A DNA stretch of 6,425 nt, from assembly GCA_937873555.1 (NCBI GenBank), contig CALMWN010000145.1, positions 1 through 6,425 on the forward strand, given 5' to 3'. The stretch comes from an uncultured Clostridia bacterium (GTDB lineage Bacteria > Bacillota > Clostridia > Acetivibrionales > CALMWN01). Every line of letters starts with the position of its first letter. Within the stretch, counting starts at the first letter, position 1. The notes under the pieces are model-generated. The model saw only the letters and a program-made list of their open reading frames with translations, did not search any database and was not told the DNA's origin. The translations under genes and the position numbers were made by a program. Of this stretch, positions 1 through 6,303 are shown piece after piece.

Positions 1-218
1 CTGTCTATGATTACAATATCTTCCTTCCTGGAACGGATATACGTATTTTTAAATTTAGCAGTTTTAGACTTTGCGATCAGAGCCGAAAAACTCTAAAAAG
101 TCTAAAGACTTATTTGGATGCATTATCCCATATGAAGAATCAAAGTGTTAGGCACTGTTTTATTAAGCGCTTACATTAAAAGCTATCCTCCAAACTTCGC
201 TGCAACTGGTTAAATTCA
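1..218. other. Left flank without a recognised gene
   Basis: This AT-rich stretch follows the minus-strand ahbAB stop codon. On the minus strand a frame is open from about position 92 to the left edge and reads SALIAKSKTAKFKNTYIRSR and on towards EDIVIID at the edge. It has no clear ATG or ribosome binding site, and a TAG stop lies just upstream of it. On the plus strand a frame open from the edge ends in TAA at 94-96. I recognise neither product. A GGAGG on the minus strand (186-190) is followed about nine bases later by ATG and at once by TAA, so it does not start a usable gene. The minus-strand frame could be the beginning of a further gene cut by the window edge, but nothing here proves it. 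Confidence 0.35.
63..111. repeat. Overlapping inverted repeats downstream of the ahb genes
   Basis: TTTAGACTTT at 63-72 is the exact reverse complement of AAAGTCTAAA at 97-106, a 10-base perfect inverted repeat with a 24-base loop. Inside the loop AGAG (79-82) can pair with CTCT (91-94). A second, mutually exclusive hairpin uses AAGTC (98-102) and GACTT (107-111) around a four-base loop. Read on the minus strand, the direction of ahb transcription, this small hairpin is followed by a short T run. It could be a weak terminator about 110 bases after the ahbAB stop, or a protein-binding palindrome. The stems are AT-rich, so function is uncertain. Confidence 0.4.
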
Positions 219-1286
219 TTAAAGCACCTTCTTAATAAGTGGTTTTGCAATCTTTACCACATTTTCTTCCCATTCTTCTATTTCAGGAGTAAAATATTGC
301 ACTCTTGTTTTTTTATACTCTTTTGTGGAATATAACACATATCTTTCTGTGATATTCATTTCCTTTTCAATCATATCCAGCAATTCTTTTACTTCAATTT
401 CATCTCTACCATGTACCATTGTAAAAATGTTATATGGCCAGTCCAGATATGTAGGACGAAGGTAACAATGACTAACTGCCCTATAAGCAGCCATCTTAAA
501 GCCTATTTCTTCCTGTATTTCTTGTGGTACCTTCCATACAACCATTCCATTTGCCTTAAAGCCTGCATTCCGATGATATAATACTGCCGCAAATCTTCTC
601 ATTTGGCCTGTTTCATTAAATACCTTTGCTTGATCCAGCAGTTCCTTCACCGTTACCCTAGCTTCTTCTGCTAGTGTTTTGAAAGGCTCAGGAGTGATTT
701 CTAAATCCTTTTGTAAAACTCGAATCATTTCGATTTCTTTTTCTGTTAATGGCTGTATCTCTATTTTACGTTTCTTGCCACTGTATGCAGGTAATTCAGA
801 TTTAGTTTTTGTTTCCTTACCTGTCATATCTAGTTGTACCCCAATCTTAAAAATCTTAAGTGTTGGTAGGATTCTAATGGATTCTACTCCAGCCATTTTA
901 CCTAGTACCTCTACTGTTTTTTCCAGACCTAGTTTACTATTAGATGGCAAAGCAATAGTAAACCACATATTGAAATCATGATTTCTTTTATAGTTATGAG
1001 AAACTCCCGGATGCTGGTTTATTACTTTTACTGCTTCATCTATCTTATCAGCGTCAACCTTAGCCGCCACTAAACTGGATTTATACCCTAAGCTTCTTGT
1101 ATCAAATATAGCGGATATTTGACGAATGACATCTCCTTTAAGAAATTTTAGTCTATCCATCACCTCTTCTTCAGTAATATCCAGGCGAAGGCCTATTTCC
1201 CGGTAAGGACGTTTTACTATTGGGAAATCCTTCTGAATGATATTTAACAACTCTTGGTTTATTTTGTCCATTTGTTCACTATCCAT
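219..1286 (-). CDS. ahbAB: Siroheme decarboxylase, AhbA-AhbB fusion
   Basis: This 355-residue protein has two tandem Lrp/AsnC-like halves. Each has a winged-helix-like segment (about residues 5-60 and 178-235) followed by an AsnC ligand-binding-type domain. The first half carries HPGVSHNY and HDFNMWF (92-109), typical of AhbA. The second carries RRFAAVLYHRNAGF (230-243) and AVSHCYLRPTYLDWPYN (270-286), typical of AhbB. In this family the two subunits form a cytoplasmic enzyme that removes the C12 and C18 acetate carboxyl groups of siroheme to give 12,18-didecarboxysiroheme; the helix-turn-helix is a relic of regulator ancestry. Single AhbA or AhbB proteins are about 150-170 residues, so the length fits a fusion, like the joined NirD-NirL proteins of heme d1 synthesis. 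The linker is about residues 155-178. The ATG start is fixed by a strong AGGAGG. The gene lies 60 bases downstream of ahbD. NirDL is the main alternative name; the neighbouring ahbC and ahbD favour the heme b pathway. Confidence 0.9.
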   Translation of the reverse strand: MDSEQMDKINQELLNIIQKDFPIVKRPYREIGLRLDITEEEVMDRLKFLKGDVIRQISAIFDTRSLGYKSSLVAAKVDADKIDEAVKVINQHPGVSHNYKRNHDFNMWFTIALPSNSKLGLEKTVEVLGKMAGVESIRILPTLKIFKIGVQLDMTGKETKTKSELPAYSGKKRKIEIQPLTEKEIEMIRVLQKDLEITPEPFKTLAEEARVTVKELLDQAKVFNETGQMRRFAAVLYHRNAGFKANGMVVWKVPQEIQEEIGFKMAAYRAVSHCYLRPTYLDWPYNIFTMVHGRDEIEVKELLDMIEKEMNITERYVLYSTKEYKKTRVQYFTPEIEEWEENVVKIAKPLIKKVL

Positions 1287-1291
1287 GTTAG

Positions 1292-1297
1292 CCTCCT
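1292..1297 (-). promoter_or_regulatory. Ribosome binding site of ahbAB
   Basis: On the minus strand AGGAGG lies five bases before the ATG at 1284-1286. It is a full Shine-Dalgarno consensus and supports this start codon. Confidence 0.8.
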
Positions 1298-1346
1298 GTA
1301 ACTATTTTGCTACAGATTATAAGTATATGATTATCTAATATCTGCC

Positions 1347-2396
1347 TCAGATACAATAAGGTTCTTCTGCCATATAATTTCCTGCTTCGTAATAAGCCCT
1401 TGCTCTACAGCCTGAACAGACATTTTGATATTCACAAATGCCACATTTTCCTTCTAATTCACTATGATTTCTCAGTTTTTTAAACACTGGTGAATTATCC
1501 CAAATTTCATTTATGGATTGCTTTAAAACATCACCTGCTTCAACTGGTAAATAACCACAAGGCTGAACTTTACCCTTATGTGAGATAAAGAACACACCTG
1601 TCCCGGCCAAGCATCCCTTAGTCATTGCAGCCATACCATGACTTTGGAATGTTATTTTCTCTCCCCGTTCCTTTGCTTTTTGCCTAATAATCCGGTAGTA
1701 GTGAGGTGCACATGTTGCTTTTATTTCTATAGGTACTTCACGAGATTGCTCATAAAACCATCCTAAAATTTCTTCATACTGCTCTGCAGTAAGCATTTGG
1801 CTATCTGCTATTTGAACACCACAGCCTACAGGAACTAGCATGAATAGATGCAAAGCAACTGCTTTCTTGTCCATAGACAATTTTAAAATTTCCTCTATTT
1901 CGTCTATATTGTGTTTGCTAATTGTTGAGTTAAATTGAACTTCTACGCCCTCATCCTGTAAATATCCTGCTCCAAGTATCGCCCTATCAAATGCTCCTTC
2001 TATTCCTCTAAAGCCATCATGTGTTCTTTTATTAGCACCATCAAGGCTGATTGCAACTCTTTTTATTCCTATATTCTTTATTTTTTTTGCTATATCCGCA
2101 TCAATTAAGGTTCCATTTGTTGCCAAAGCAACTCTTAACCCTTTTTGTACTGCATAATCTGCTATCTTGAAAAAATCTGGCCGGAAAAGTGGTTCACCAC
2201 CTGTTAAAACAAGAATTGGATCATAAAAGCTTACAATTCCGTCAATTACCTTATATACTTCCTCAGTAGATAACTCACTTTGATTTCTAGTAGGCTGAGC
2301 AGTTGCCCGACAATGTACGCATTTTAAATTGCATCCTTCTGTCAACTCCCAAAAAACTAAACGTGGAGTAAATCCTTGTCCATGCATGGGATGCAT
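1347..2396 (-). CDS. ahbD: Heme b synthase AhbD (radical SAM)
   Basis: This is a 349-residue radical SAM enzyme. From the ATG at 2394-2396, the [4Fe-4S]/SAM motif CNLKCVHC has cysteines 22, 26 and 29. It is followed by GGEP (66-69), LATNGT (91-96) and SLDG (117-120). A C-terminal SPASM/Twitch-like region with cysteines 262, 280, 318, 321, 327, 330 and 348 should bind an auxiliary Fe-S cluster. The tail GCRARAYYEAGNYMAEEPYC is characteristic of AhbD. In this family the enzyme oxidatively decarboxylates the two propionates of Fe-coproporphyrin III to the vinyl groups of heme b, in the cytoplasm of anaerobes. The open frame extends 11 codons further to a TTG at 2427-2429, which would overlap the ahbC stop. 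I chose the ATG because GGAGG sits seven bases before it and the protein then begins MHPMHGQGF, as AhbD proteins usually begin with a His/Gly-rich leader. The gene starts 25 bases after the ahbC stop, an operon arrangement. The protein ends a few residues earlier than I expect for relatives. Confidence 0.88.
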   Translation of the reverse strand: MHPMHGQGFTPRLVFWELTEGCNLKCVHCRATAQPTRNQSELSTEEVYKVIDGIVSFYDPILVLTGGEPLFRPDFFKIADYAVQKGLRVALATNGTLIDADIAKKIKNIGIKRVAISLDGANKRTHDGFRGIEGAFDRAILGAGYLQDEGVEVQFNSTISKHNIDEIEEILKLSMDKKAVALHLFMLVPVGCGVQIADSQMLTAEQYEEILGWFYEQSREVPIEIKATCAPHYYRIIRQKAKERGEKITFQSHGMAAMTKGCLAGTGVFFISHKGKVQPCGYLPVEAGDVLKQSINEIWDNSPVFKKLRNHSELEGKCGICEYQNVCSGCRARAYYEAGNYMAEEPYCI

Positions 2397-2403
2397 ATTA
2401 ATT

Positions 2404-2408
2404 CCTCC
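2404..2408 (-). promoter_or_regulatory. Ribosome binding site that decides the ahbD start
   Basis: The minus strand has GGGGAGGAATTAAT before the ATG at 2394-2396, with the GGAGG core seven bases upstream. This favours the ATG over the upstream in-frame TTG at 2427-2429. Confidence 0.75.
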
Positions 2409-2421
2409 CCAACAAACAATA

Positions 2422-2910
2422 TTATTCAATTCCTATTTCTTCATCTGTTAAATAGCAAGCAGGGTCTGATTGCCAAAAATCTCCTGTAACCGCTTCTGCC
2501 CGTGGTCTAAAGTTTCCATTACACAAATCCAGCCATTTGCAGATTGCACATCTTCCCTTTAATAATGGTTTTCTATTTTTTAAACCTTGTAGAATTGGAT
2601 TATCTGAAATAGTCCATATATCCCTAAACTCTCTTTCTCTTATGTTTCCAATGGTATGATTTTGTGTAAATTGATCAGGATGAACATAGCCTCTATTATC
2701 TATATTTGCCATTGCAATTCCTGAACGATTACCGCCATTTCTCCGGAGCATTTCCCAAATAGATGCTGCCAGCTCTGGTTTTTCATTCTTCATTTTCAAA
2801 TATAAATATATTGCGTCTGCATGATTGTCGACTGTTAATATTTCTTTGTCTAGACCTCTCTTGTAAAAATCAAGTGTCCTATAATACAAATGCGTTGGAA
2901 GACAAGACAA
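2422..2910 (-). pseudogene. ahbC: 12,18-didecarboxysiroheme deacetylase AhbC, 3' fragment
   Basis: The open frame gives 162 residues, matching the C-terminal part of AhbC, a radical SAM enzyme of roughly 390 residues. AhbC removes the C2 and C7 acetate groups of 12,18-didecarboxysiroheme to give Fe-coproporphyrin III. Recognisable segments are RGLDKEILTVDNHADAIYLY (18-37), HTIGNI with a following DIW, CAICKWLDLC (121-130) and the ending RAEAVTGDFWQSDPACYLTD (137-156). Cysteines 121, 124, 130 and 152 would ligate the auxiliary cluster. The catalytic CxxxCxxC half is absent. AhbC-like sequence stops at about residue 8 (near position 2886). The first residues and the TTG 'start' come from DNA that is aldo/keto reductase coding sequence on the other strand, so this start is not genuine. 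The fragment cannot work alone as AhbC. The complete gene may exist elsewhere if the break near 2888 is an assembly error. No frameshift or stop is seen within the retained part. Confidence 0.85.
2884..2892. other. Junction between two broken genes
   Basis: AhbC-like coding (minus strand) ends at about 2886 and aldo/keto reductase-like coding (plus strand) begins at about 2889-2892. Both genes lose their 5' halves here and there is no insertion sequence, adapter or linker between them. Base composition also shifts: line 2821-2880 counts 20 of 60 G+C and line 2941-3000 counts 29 of 60. The geometry fits one deletion between divergent genes, a genomic rearrangement, or a false join of two contigs. 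Confidence 0.75.
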
Positions 2911-3272
2911 TGGTTTTCATGGAAGAGGAAACAATGGCACTGCATGCTGAAACCAGGCTCGCAGCGATTCCTTATTCATCCCAGGCTAAGGGTTTCTTTT
3001 CAAAGCTGGACCTTTCCGGAAAAGAGTCCCTGCCTGAAGGTCTCGTTAAAAAATATTACAACTAAGAGAATGAAAAACGGTTCAAAAGAGCTAAAGAGCT
3101 GGCTTTTCAGCTTTCTGTGCCTATCGGCCGGATTGCACTTGCATATTTGATATCACAGGCCTTTACAACCATCCCCATAGTTGGCTGCAGAACTCCCGAA
3201 CAGCTTGGGGAAAGCATGAAGGCTGCGGATGTTGAACTGGACGTAAGTATGTTGAATTATCTTACAGTATAG
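2889..3272 (+). pseudogene. Aldo/keto reductase, 3' fragment with an in-frame stop
   Basis: One reading frame encodes the C-terminal part of a NAD(P)H-dependent aldo/keto reductase. It begins NALEDKTMVFMEEET, continues through AAIPYSSQAKGFFSKLD and KKYYN, and meets a TAA at 3063-3065. The same frame then continues with ENEKRFKRAKELAFQLSVPI, LAYLISQAFTTIPIVGCRTP and EQLGESMKAADVELD, ending at TAG 3270-3272. The IPYSSQAKGFF and IPIVGCRTPEQL segments are family signatures near the cofactor-binding C-terminal barrel strands. Roughly 127 codons remain of about 320, so the catalytic Asp-Tyr-Lys-His half is missing. Homology continues unshifted across the TAA, so it looks like a single-base substitution, for example GAA or CAA to TAA, or a base-call error. 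Composition matches the sugar operon to the right. A hairpin terminator follows ten bases after the final stop. Confidence 0.8.
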
Positions 3273-3281
3273 ATAAGATAA

Positions 3282-3304
3282 AAGGGGCAGTGTGTCTGCC
3301 CCTT
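3282..3304. terminator. Hairpin terminator, likely bidirectional
   Basis: AAGGGGCAG (3282-3290) pairs perfectly with CTGCCCCTT (3296-3304) around a five-base TGTGT loop. On the plus strand it starts ten bases after the aldo/keto reductase stop codon, but the following T tract (CATTCTTT) is imperfect. On the minus strand the stem runs into TTTTATCTTAT, a better U tract, so it can also stop read-through from the GH4 operon. Its place between convergent genes suits a shared terminator. Confidence 0.75.
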
Positions 3305-3395
3305 CATTCTTTATCATGCTGCATGCAGCAATGCGGCTGACCGCCTGCTCATGTATCTTGTATTTCATTGTTTTACAGGTTAATATCAGCCTGAT

Positions 3396-3418
3396 AATAA
3401 AAAAGATACCTGGTATCT
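3396..3418 (-). terminator. Compact terminator of the GH4 operon
   Basis: On the minus strand AGATACCAGGTATCT (3418 to 3404) is an inverted repeat with six-base arms and a CAG centre. It is followed directly by a run of six T and then ATTA. The stem begins inside the TAG stop codon of the GH4 gene (3417-3419). The stem is short and AT-rich, so the hairpin at 3282-3304 may act as backup. A further short palindrome, TATCAG-C-CTGATA, lies at 3384-3396. Confidence 0.6.
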
Positions 3419-4895
3419 AGTTGTTGTGGGCAGGGCGGAAATACACCTTTTGCCCTTCGGTATCAGTACGAATCTCGTCAAGTGTCTTAACTTTCTTTCG
3501 AGTTTTTTCGGATACCGGCTTATGCGGCTCCACATATGAGGTTGCAAGACGTTTCTTTGCATTTGCTATCTCGTCTTTATACTGTGGCAGGAGTTTTTCG
3601 CAGGCAACCAGCATTTCATCTGTCATCTGCCAGATTTCGTCCGGATAAAGTACAGCACCGGTCAGAGGGTCAAGCATCATTGCCTGTCTCAGCAAGGATA
3701 TATCGCCGTGGACAGCAGCTTCAACCGCCAGACGCTGTACATTGATGCTTTGCATGCAGATAGCTGCGCAGCCCAGTGGCAAATCACCGTATACCGGCAC
3801 ATCAATACCCAGCTTAGTAACATAACAGGGTACTTCCACAATCGCATCATTCGGCAGGTTAGTGATGCAGCCATTGTTCGGCACATTGAAATGTCCGCGG
3901 TAAACTGTTCCAAGCTCTAACCCTTCAATGATATGTGCAGCATGCTCTACCGCATCGTGAACCTTGTATTTCCACGGTGCTTGTTCCAGCCAAGCCGGGA
4001 AGTCGGTCTCATACCAGTTCCTGCGCTCAATACAGTGGCGCAAATATCCGCCTGATTCACCATTAATCCATTTGTCCATGGAAATCCAGTCGGCAATTTT
4101 GGAAACATCTTTGCGGTACCACGGCAAATATTCGCTAAGATGTCCGTTGGACTCAGTACTGAAGTACCCGAACCGGAGCAGCATATCAATGCGGACCTTT
4201 TCTTTTTCAGCAATTTCCTTATCCGCTTGCATAGCGGGGAGAAGTTTGTCAAGAAGGCTTTCTCCATTATGTTCGATGCGGGTATACCAGGTTTGATGAT
4301 TTATACCGACACAGGTGATGTCGATTTCTTTCCAGTCGATACCCAGTGCCTTGCCGATGAGCTCATGTCCGTGTAACACTCCATGGCAGAGGCCGATTGT
4401 ATGAACGCCCCCGTATTTGTTGCATGCCCATGTGAGCATAGCATTAGGGTTGGCATAATTTAACATGATACATCCTGGGTTGGCAACCTCGCGGATATCC
4501 TTGCAAAACTCAAGTACTGCTGGAATACCGCGCTGCCCATACATGATGCCGCCGGCACAAAGGGTATCTCCTACACACTGGTCGACACCGTATTTCATCG
4601 GTATATTTACATCGGCGGAAAATGAATCAAGCATGCCGATTCGCACAAAGTTGAGCACATATTTCGCATCTTTAAGCGCCTGACGGCGATCAGTGGTCGC
4701 CTGAATTTTAATTTTAAGTCCGTTTGAATCAATATCACGCTGAATCAAACGCACTGCCATATCCAAACTTTTTTCATTGATATCGGTAAACGCAAGTTGA
4801 ATATCACTGAAGGCTGGAATCGAGAGCAAGTCATACACGATTTCACGTGTAAATCCTACACTCCCCGCACCGATCACTGTAATTTTGAAAGGCAT
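3417..4895 (-). CDS. GH4 glycosidase with CHGV motif, alpha-glucuronidase- or alpha-galactosidase-like
   Basis: This 492-residue protein belongs to glycoside hydrolase family 4. These are cytoplasmic enzymes that use NAD+ and a divalent metal (usually Mn2+) and cleave by oxidation at C3, elimination and re-addition. The N-terminal Rossmann motif is IGAGSVGF (8-15) with TDIN at 37-40. Then come VGDTLCAGGI (108-117), LNYANPNAM (145-153), CHGV (170-173) and GINHQTW (197-203). Cys170 and His200 match the family's metal ligands. The four-residue motif after strand six varies with specificity in characterised GH4 enzymes: CHSV in alpha-galactosidases, CHE in alpha-glucosidases, CHG in alpha-glucuronidases. 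CHGV therefore points away from simple melibiase and towards an alpha-uronide or other alpha-glycoside, which is inference. There is no phospho-sugar subgroup motif and no signal peptide. A basic, low-homology tail follows residue 443. The gene lies 36 bases after melA, so the two are probably cotranscribed. AAGGGG lies nine bases before the ATG. Confidence 0.88.
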   Translation of the reverse strand: MPFKITVIGAGSVGFTREIVYDLLSIPAFSDIQLAFTDINEKSLDMAVRLIQRDIDSNGLKIKIQATTDRRQALKDAKYVLNFVRIGMLDSFSADVNIPMKYGVDQCVGDTLCAGGIMYGQRGIPAVLEFCKDIREVANPGCIMLNYANPNAMLTWACNKYGGVHTIGLCHGVLHGHELIGKALGIDWKEIDITCVGINHQTWYTRIEHNGESLLDKLLPAMQADKEIAEKEKVRIDMLLRFGYFSTESNGHLSEYLPWYRKDVSKIADWISMDKWINGESGGYLRHCIERRNWYETDFPAWLEQAPWKYKVHDAVEHAAHIIEGLELGTVYRGHFNVPNNGCITNLPNDAIVEVPCYVTKLGIDVPVYGDLPLGCAAICMQSINVQRLAVEAAVHGDISLLRQAMMLDPLTGAVLYPDEIWQMTDEMLVACEKLLPQYKDEIANAKKRLATSYVEPHKPVSEKTRKKVKTLDEIRTDTEGQKVYFRPAHNN

Positions 4896-4904
4896 ATTCG
4901 TTCG

Positions 4905-4910
4905 CCCCTT
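4905..4910 (-). promoter_or_regulatory. Ribosome binding site of the downstream GH4 gene
   Basis: AAGGGG on the minus strand lies nine bases upstream of the ATG at 4893-4895, inside the 36-base gap after melA. No promoter is evident in this gap, which supports cotranscription with melA. Confidence 0.6.
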
Positions 4911-4931
4911 TCCGATTTTAATTATTTGAAA

Positions 4932-6239
4932 TTATTTATATGTTGGCATCCAATTTTTGTGTGCTTCAAATAAATCGTCGCACATGCTGATGATGTCGTC
5001 AATAGAAAGCTCAGCTGCCAAATGTGGGTCGAGCAGCGCCGCGTGATACACATTCTCCTTCTTTAGTGTCCTTGCGGCTTCTATAGTCAAAAGCTGTACA
5101 TTGATATTGGTCCTGTTCAGTGCAGCCAATTGTTCCGGCAGGTTGCCGACATAGGTTGGCACAATGCCGCTGGCATCAGAGATACAGGGAACCTCGACAC
5201 AGGCATAGGACGGTAGATTGGGAATCATGCCATGGTTTATGATATTGCCGCCGAATTTGTATGGTTTGTTGGTGACAACCGATTCAATGATGTGAGAAGC
5301 ATATTCCTTGGAGCGTGTATGTGTCAGATTCGCATTTTGTATTAATTCCACACGCAGCTTTTTCCACTCTTCAATATGCCTTATGCACCTGCGGGGATAT
5401 TCGTCAAGAGGAATATTGAAGCGCTCGATAAGCTCGGGATATTTTTCTTTTATCCAATAAGGCATATACTCTGCGTTGTGCTCGCTGGATTCGGTAACAT
5501 AGTAACCGAATCGGTGCATTATCTCATGGCGTACTTTATCACCATTCGGATAGCCCTTTTCTATAGAGAGTTTTTTGATTTGGGGATACAAATCCCTCCC
5601 GTCACGGGTCACCTCCAGCAGCCACGCCATATGGTTGATGCCGGCAATTTTCCATTGTATTCTCTCATCGTACTCCATACCAAGATCTTCAAGCAGCCGG
5701 GGTACACAAACCTGTACGCTGTGGCACAAGCCTACAAAATGTACGGCAGTGTAACGCTGCATATAGCCTGACAAAATACCCATAGGATTTGAGTAGTTGA
5801 GGAAAACGGCATCAGGACAATATTTCTCTACAGCCTCACCAAATTTCTGCATGACCGGAATGGTCCGCAGTGAACGGAAAATACCGCCGATGCCGAGTGT
5901 ATCTGCAATAGTCTGACGCAGGCCGTATTTTTTGGGAATCTCAAAGTCCGTAACAGTGCAGGGTTCATATCCTCCCACCTGGACAGCATTGATGACAAAA
6001 CCCGCCCCTTTGAGCGCATCCGGCAGGTTTTCCTCTCCCACATAACACTCAAACTTTGCAAATCCCTCATTGCAATTGCGGTTGATGGCTTCAAGCATGT
6101 TTCGGCTGTCTTCACACCGTTCGGCGTCTATATCATATAATGCATATGTAGCATCCCTCAGTGCTTCGCACATCATGCAATCACCGATGACGTTGCGTAC
6201 AAACACTGCGCTTCCCGCACCTAAAAATGTTATTTTCAT
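4932..6239 (-). CDS. melA: Alpha-galactosidase MelA (GH4)
   Basis: This 435-residue family 4 glycosidase closely resembles MelA of Bacillus subtilis and Escherichia coli (about 430-450 residues), judged from memory of those sequences. It should hydrolyse melibiose, raffinose-type sugars and other alpha-galactosides inside the cell, using NAD+ and Mn2+. The Rossmann motif is LGAGSAVF (6-13) with YDID at 35-38. Next come VGGYEPCTVTDFEIP (88-102), ADTLGIGGIFRSLRTIPV (112-129), NYSNPM (148-153), the alpha-galactosidase motif CHSV (172-175), GINHMAW (200-206) and YVTESSEHNAEY (247-258). The C-terminal NRTNINVQL (375-383) and the ending DDLFEAHKNWMPTYK are also MelA-like. Cys172 and His203 match the metal ligands. 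The protein appears complete. GGAG lies nine bases before the ATG. It is the upstream member of the visible pair of GH4 genes. Alpha-galacturonidase (LplD-type) is a less likely alternative. Confidence 0.93.
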   Translation of the reverse strand: MKITFLGAGSAVFVRNVIGDCMMCEALRDATYALYDIDAERCEDSRNMLEAINRNCNEGFAKFECYVGEENLPDALKGAGFVINAVQVGGYEPCTVTDFEIPKKYGLRQTIADTLGIGGIFRSLRTIPVMQKFGEAVEKYCPDAVFLNYSNPMGILSGYMQRYTAVHFVGLCHSVQVCVPRLLEDLGMEYDERIQWKIAGINHMAWLLEVTRDGRDLYPQIKKLSIEKGYPNGDKVRHEIMHRFGYYVTESSEHNAEYMPYWIKEKYPELIERFNIPLDEYPRRCIRHIEEWKKLRVELIQNANLTHTRSKEYASHIIESVVTNKPYKFGGNIINHGMIPNLPSYACVEVPCISDASGIVPTYVGNLPEQLAALNRTNINVQLLTIEAARTLKKENVYHAALLDPHLAAELSIDDIISMCDDLFEAHKNWMPTYK

Positions 6240-6248
6240 GAATTATTT

Positions 6249-6252
6249 CTCC
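6249..6252 (-). promoter_or_regulatory. Ribosome binding site of melA
   Basis: GGAG on the minus strand lies nine bases upstream of the melA ATG (6237-6239). The same ten bases, GGAGAAATAA on the minus strand, occur again at 6282-6291, but there only a TTG followed two codons later by TAA comes after it. Confidence 0.6.
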
Positions 6253-6303
6253 ATTTTATTCATAATTTATTTAGGACAAGTTTATTTCTCCGCTTATTCT
6301 TAA

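Noticed and set aside
679..981. Plus-strand 100-codon frame inside ahbAB
   Set aside because: It is antisense to a well-supported conserved gene and has no family resemblance, so it is a shadow frame.
219..1286. Lrp/AsnC transcriptional regulator
   Set aside because: The AsnC-like fold is present, but the doubled architecture, the AhbA/AhbB motifs and the ahbC-ahbD context point to siroheme decarboxylase.
1316..1321. TATAAT on the minus strand in the ahbD-ahbAB gap as an internal promoter
   Set aside because: The -10 match is perfect, but no acceptable -35 lies 15-18 bases upstream and there is no extended -10. In this AT-rich DNA such a hexamer is expected by chance.
2763..2888. Plus-strand upstream extension of the aldo/keto reductase frame
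   Set aside because: The frame is open, but this part is antisense to AhbC coding and does not resemble an aldo/keto reductase.
3153..3368. 71-codon minus-strand frame as a small gene
   Set aside because: It lies antisense to the conserved end of the aldo/keto reductase fragment and runs through the hairpin at 3282-3304. Its product shows no recognisable pattern.
6253..6300. Promoter directly upstream of melA
   Set aside because: TTGTCC and TAAAAT on the minus strand are only 15 bases apart, and the -10 would sit almost on the ribosome binding site, so support is too weak.
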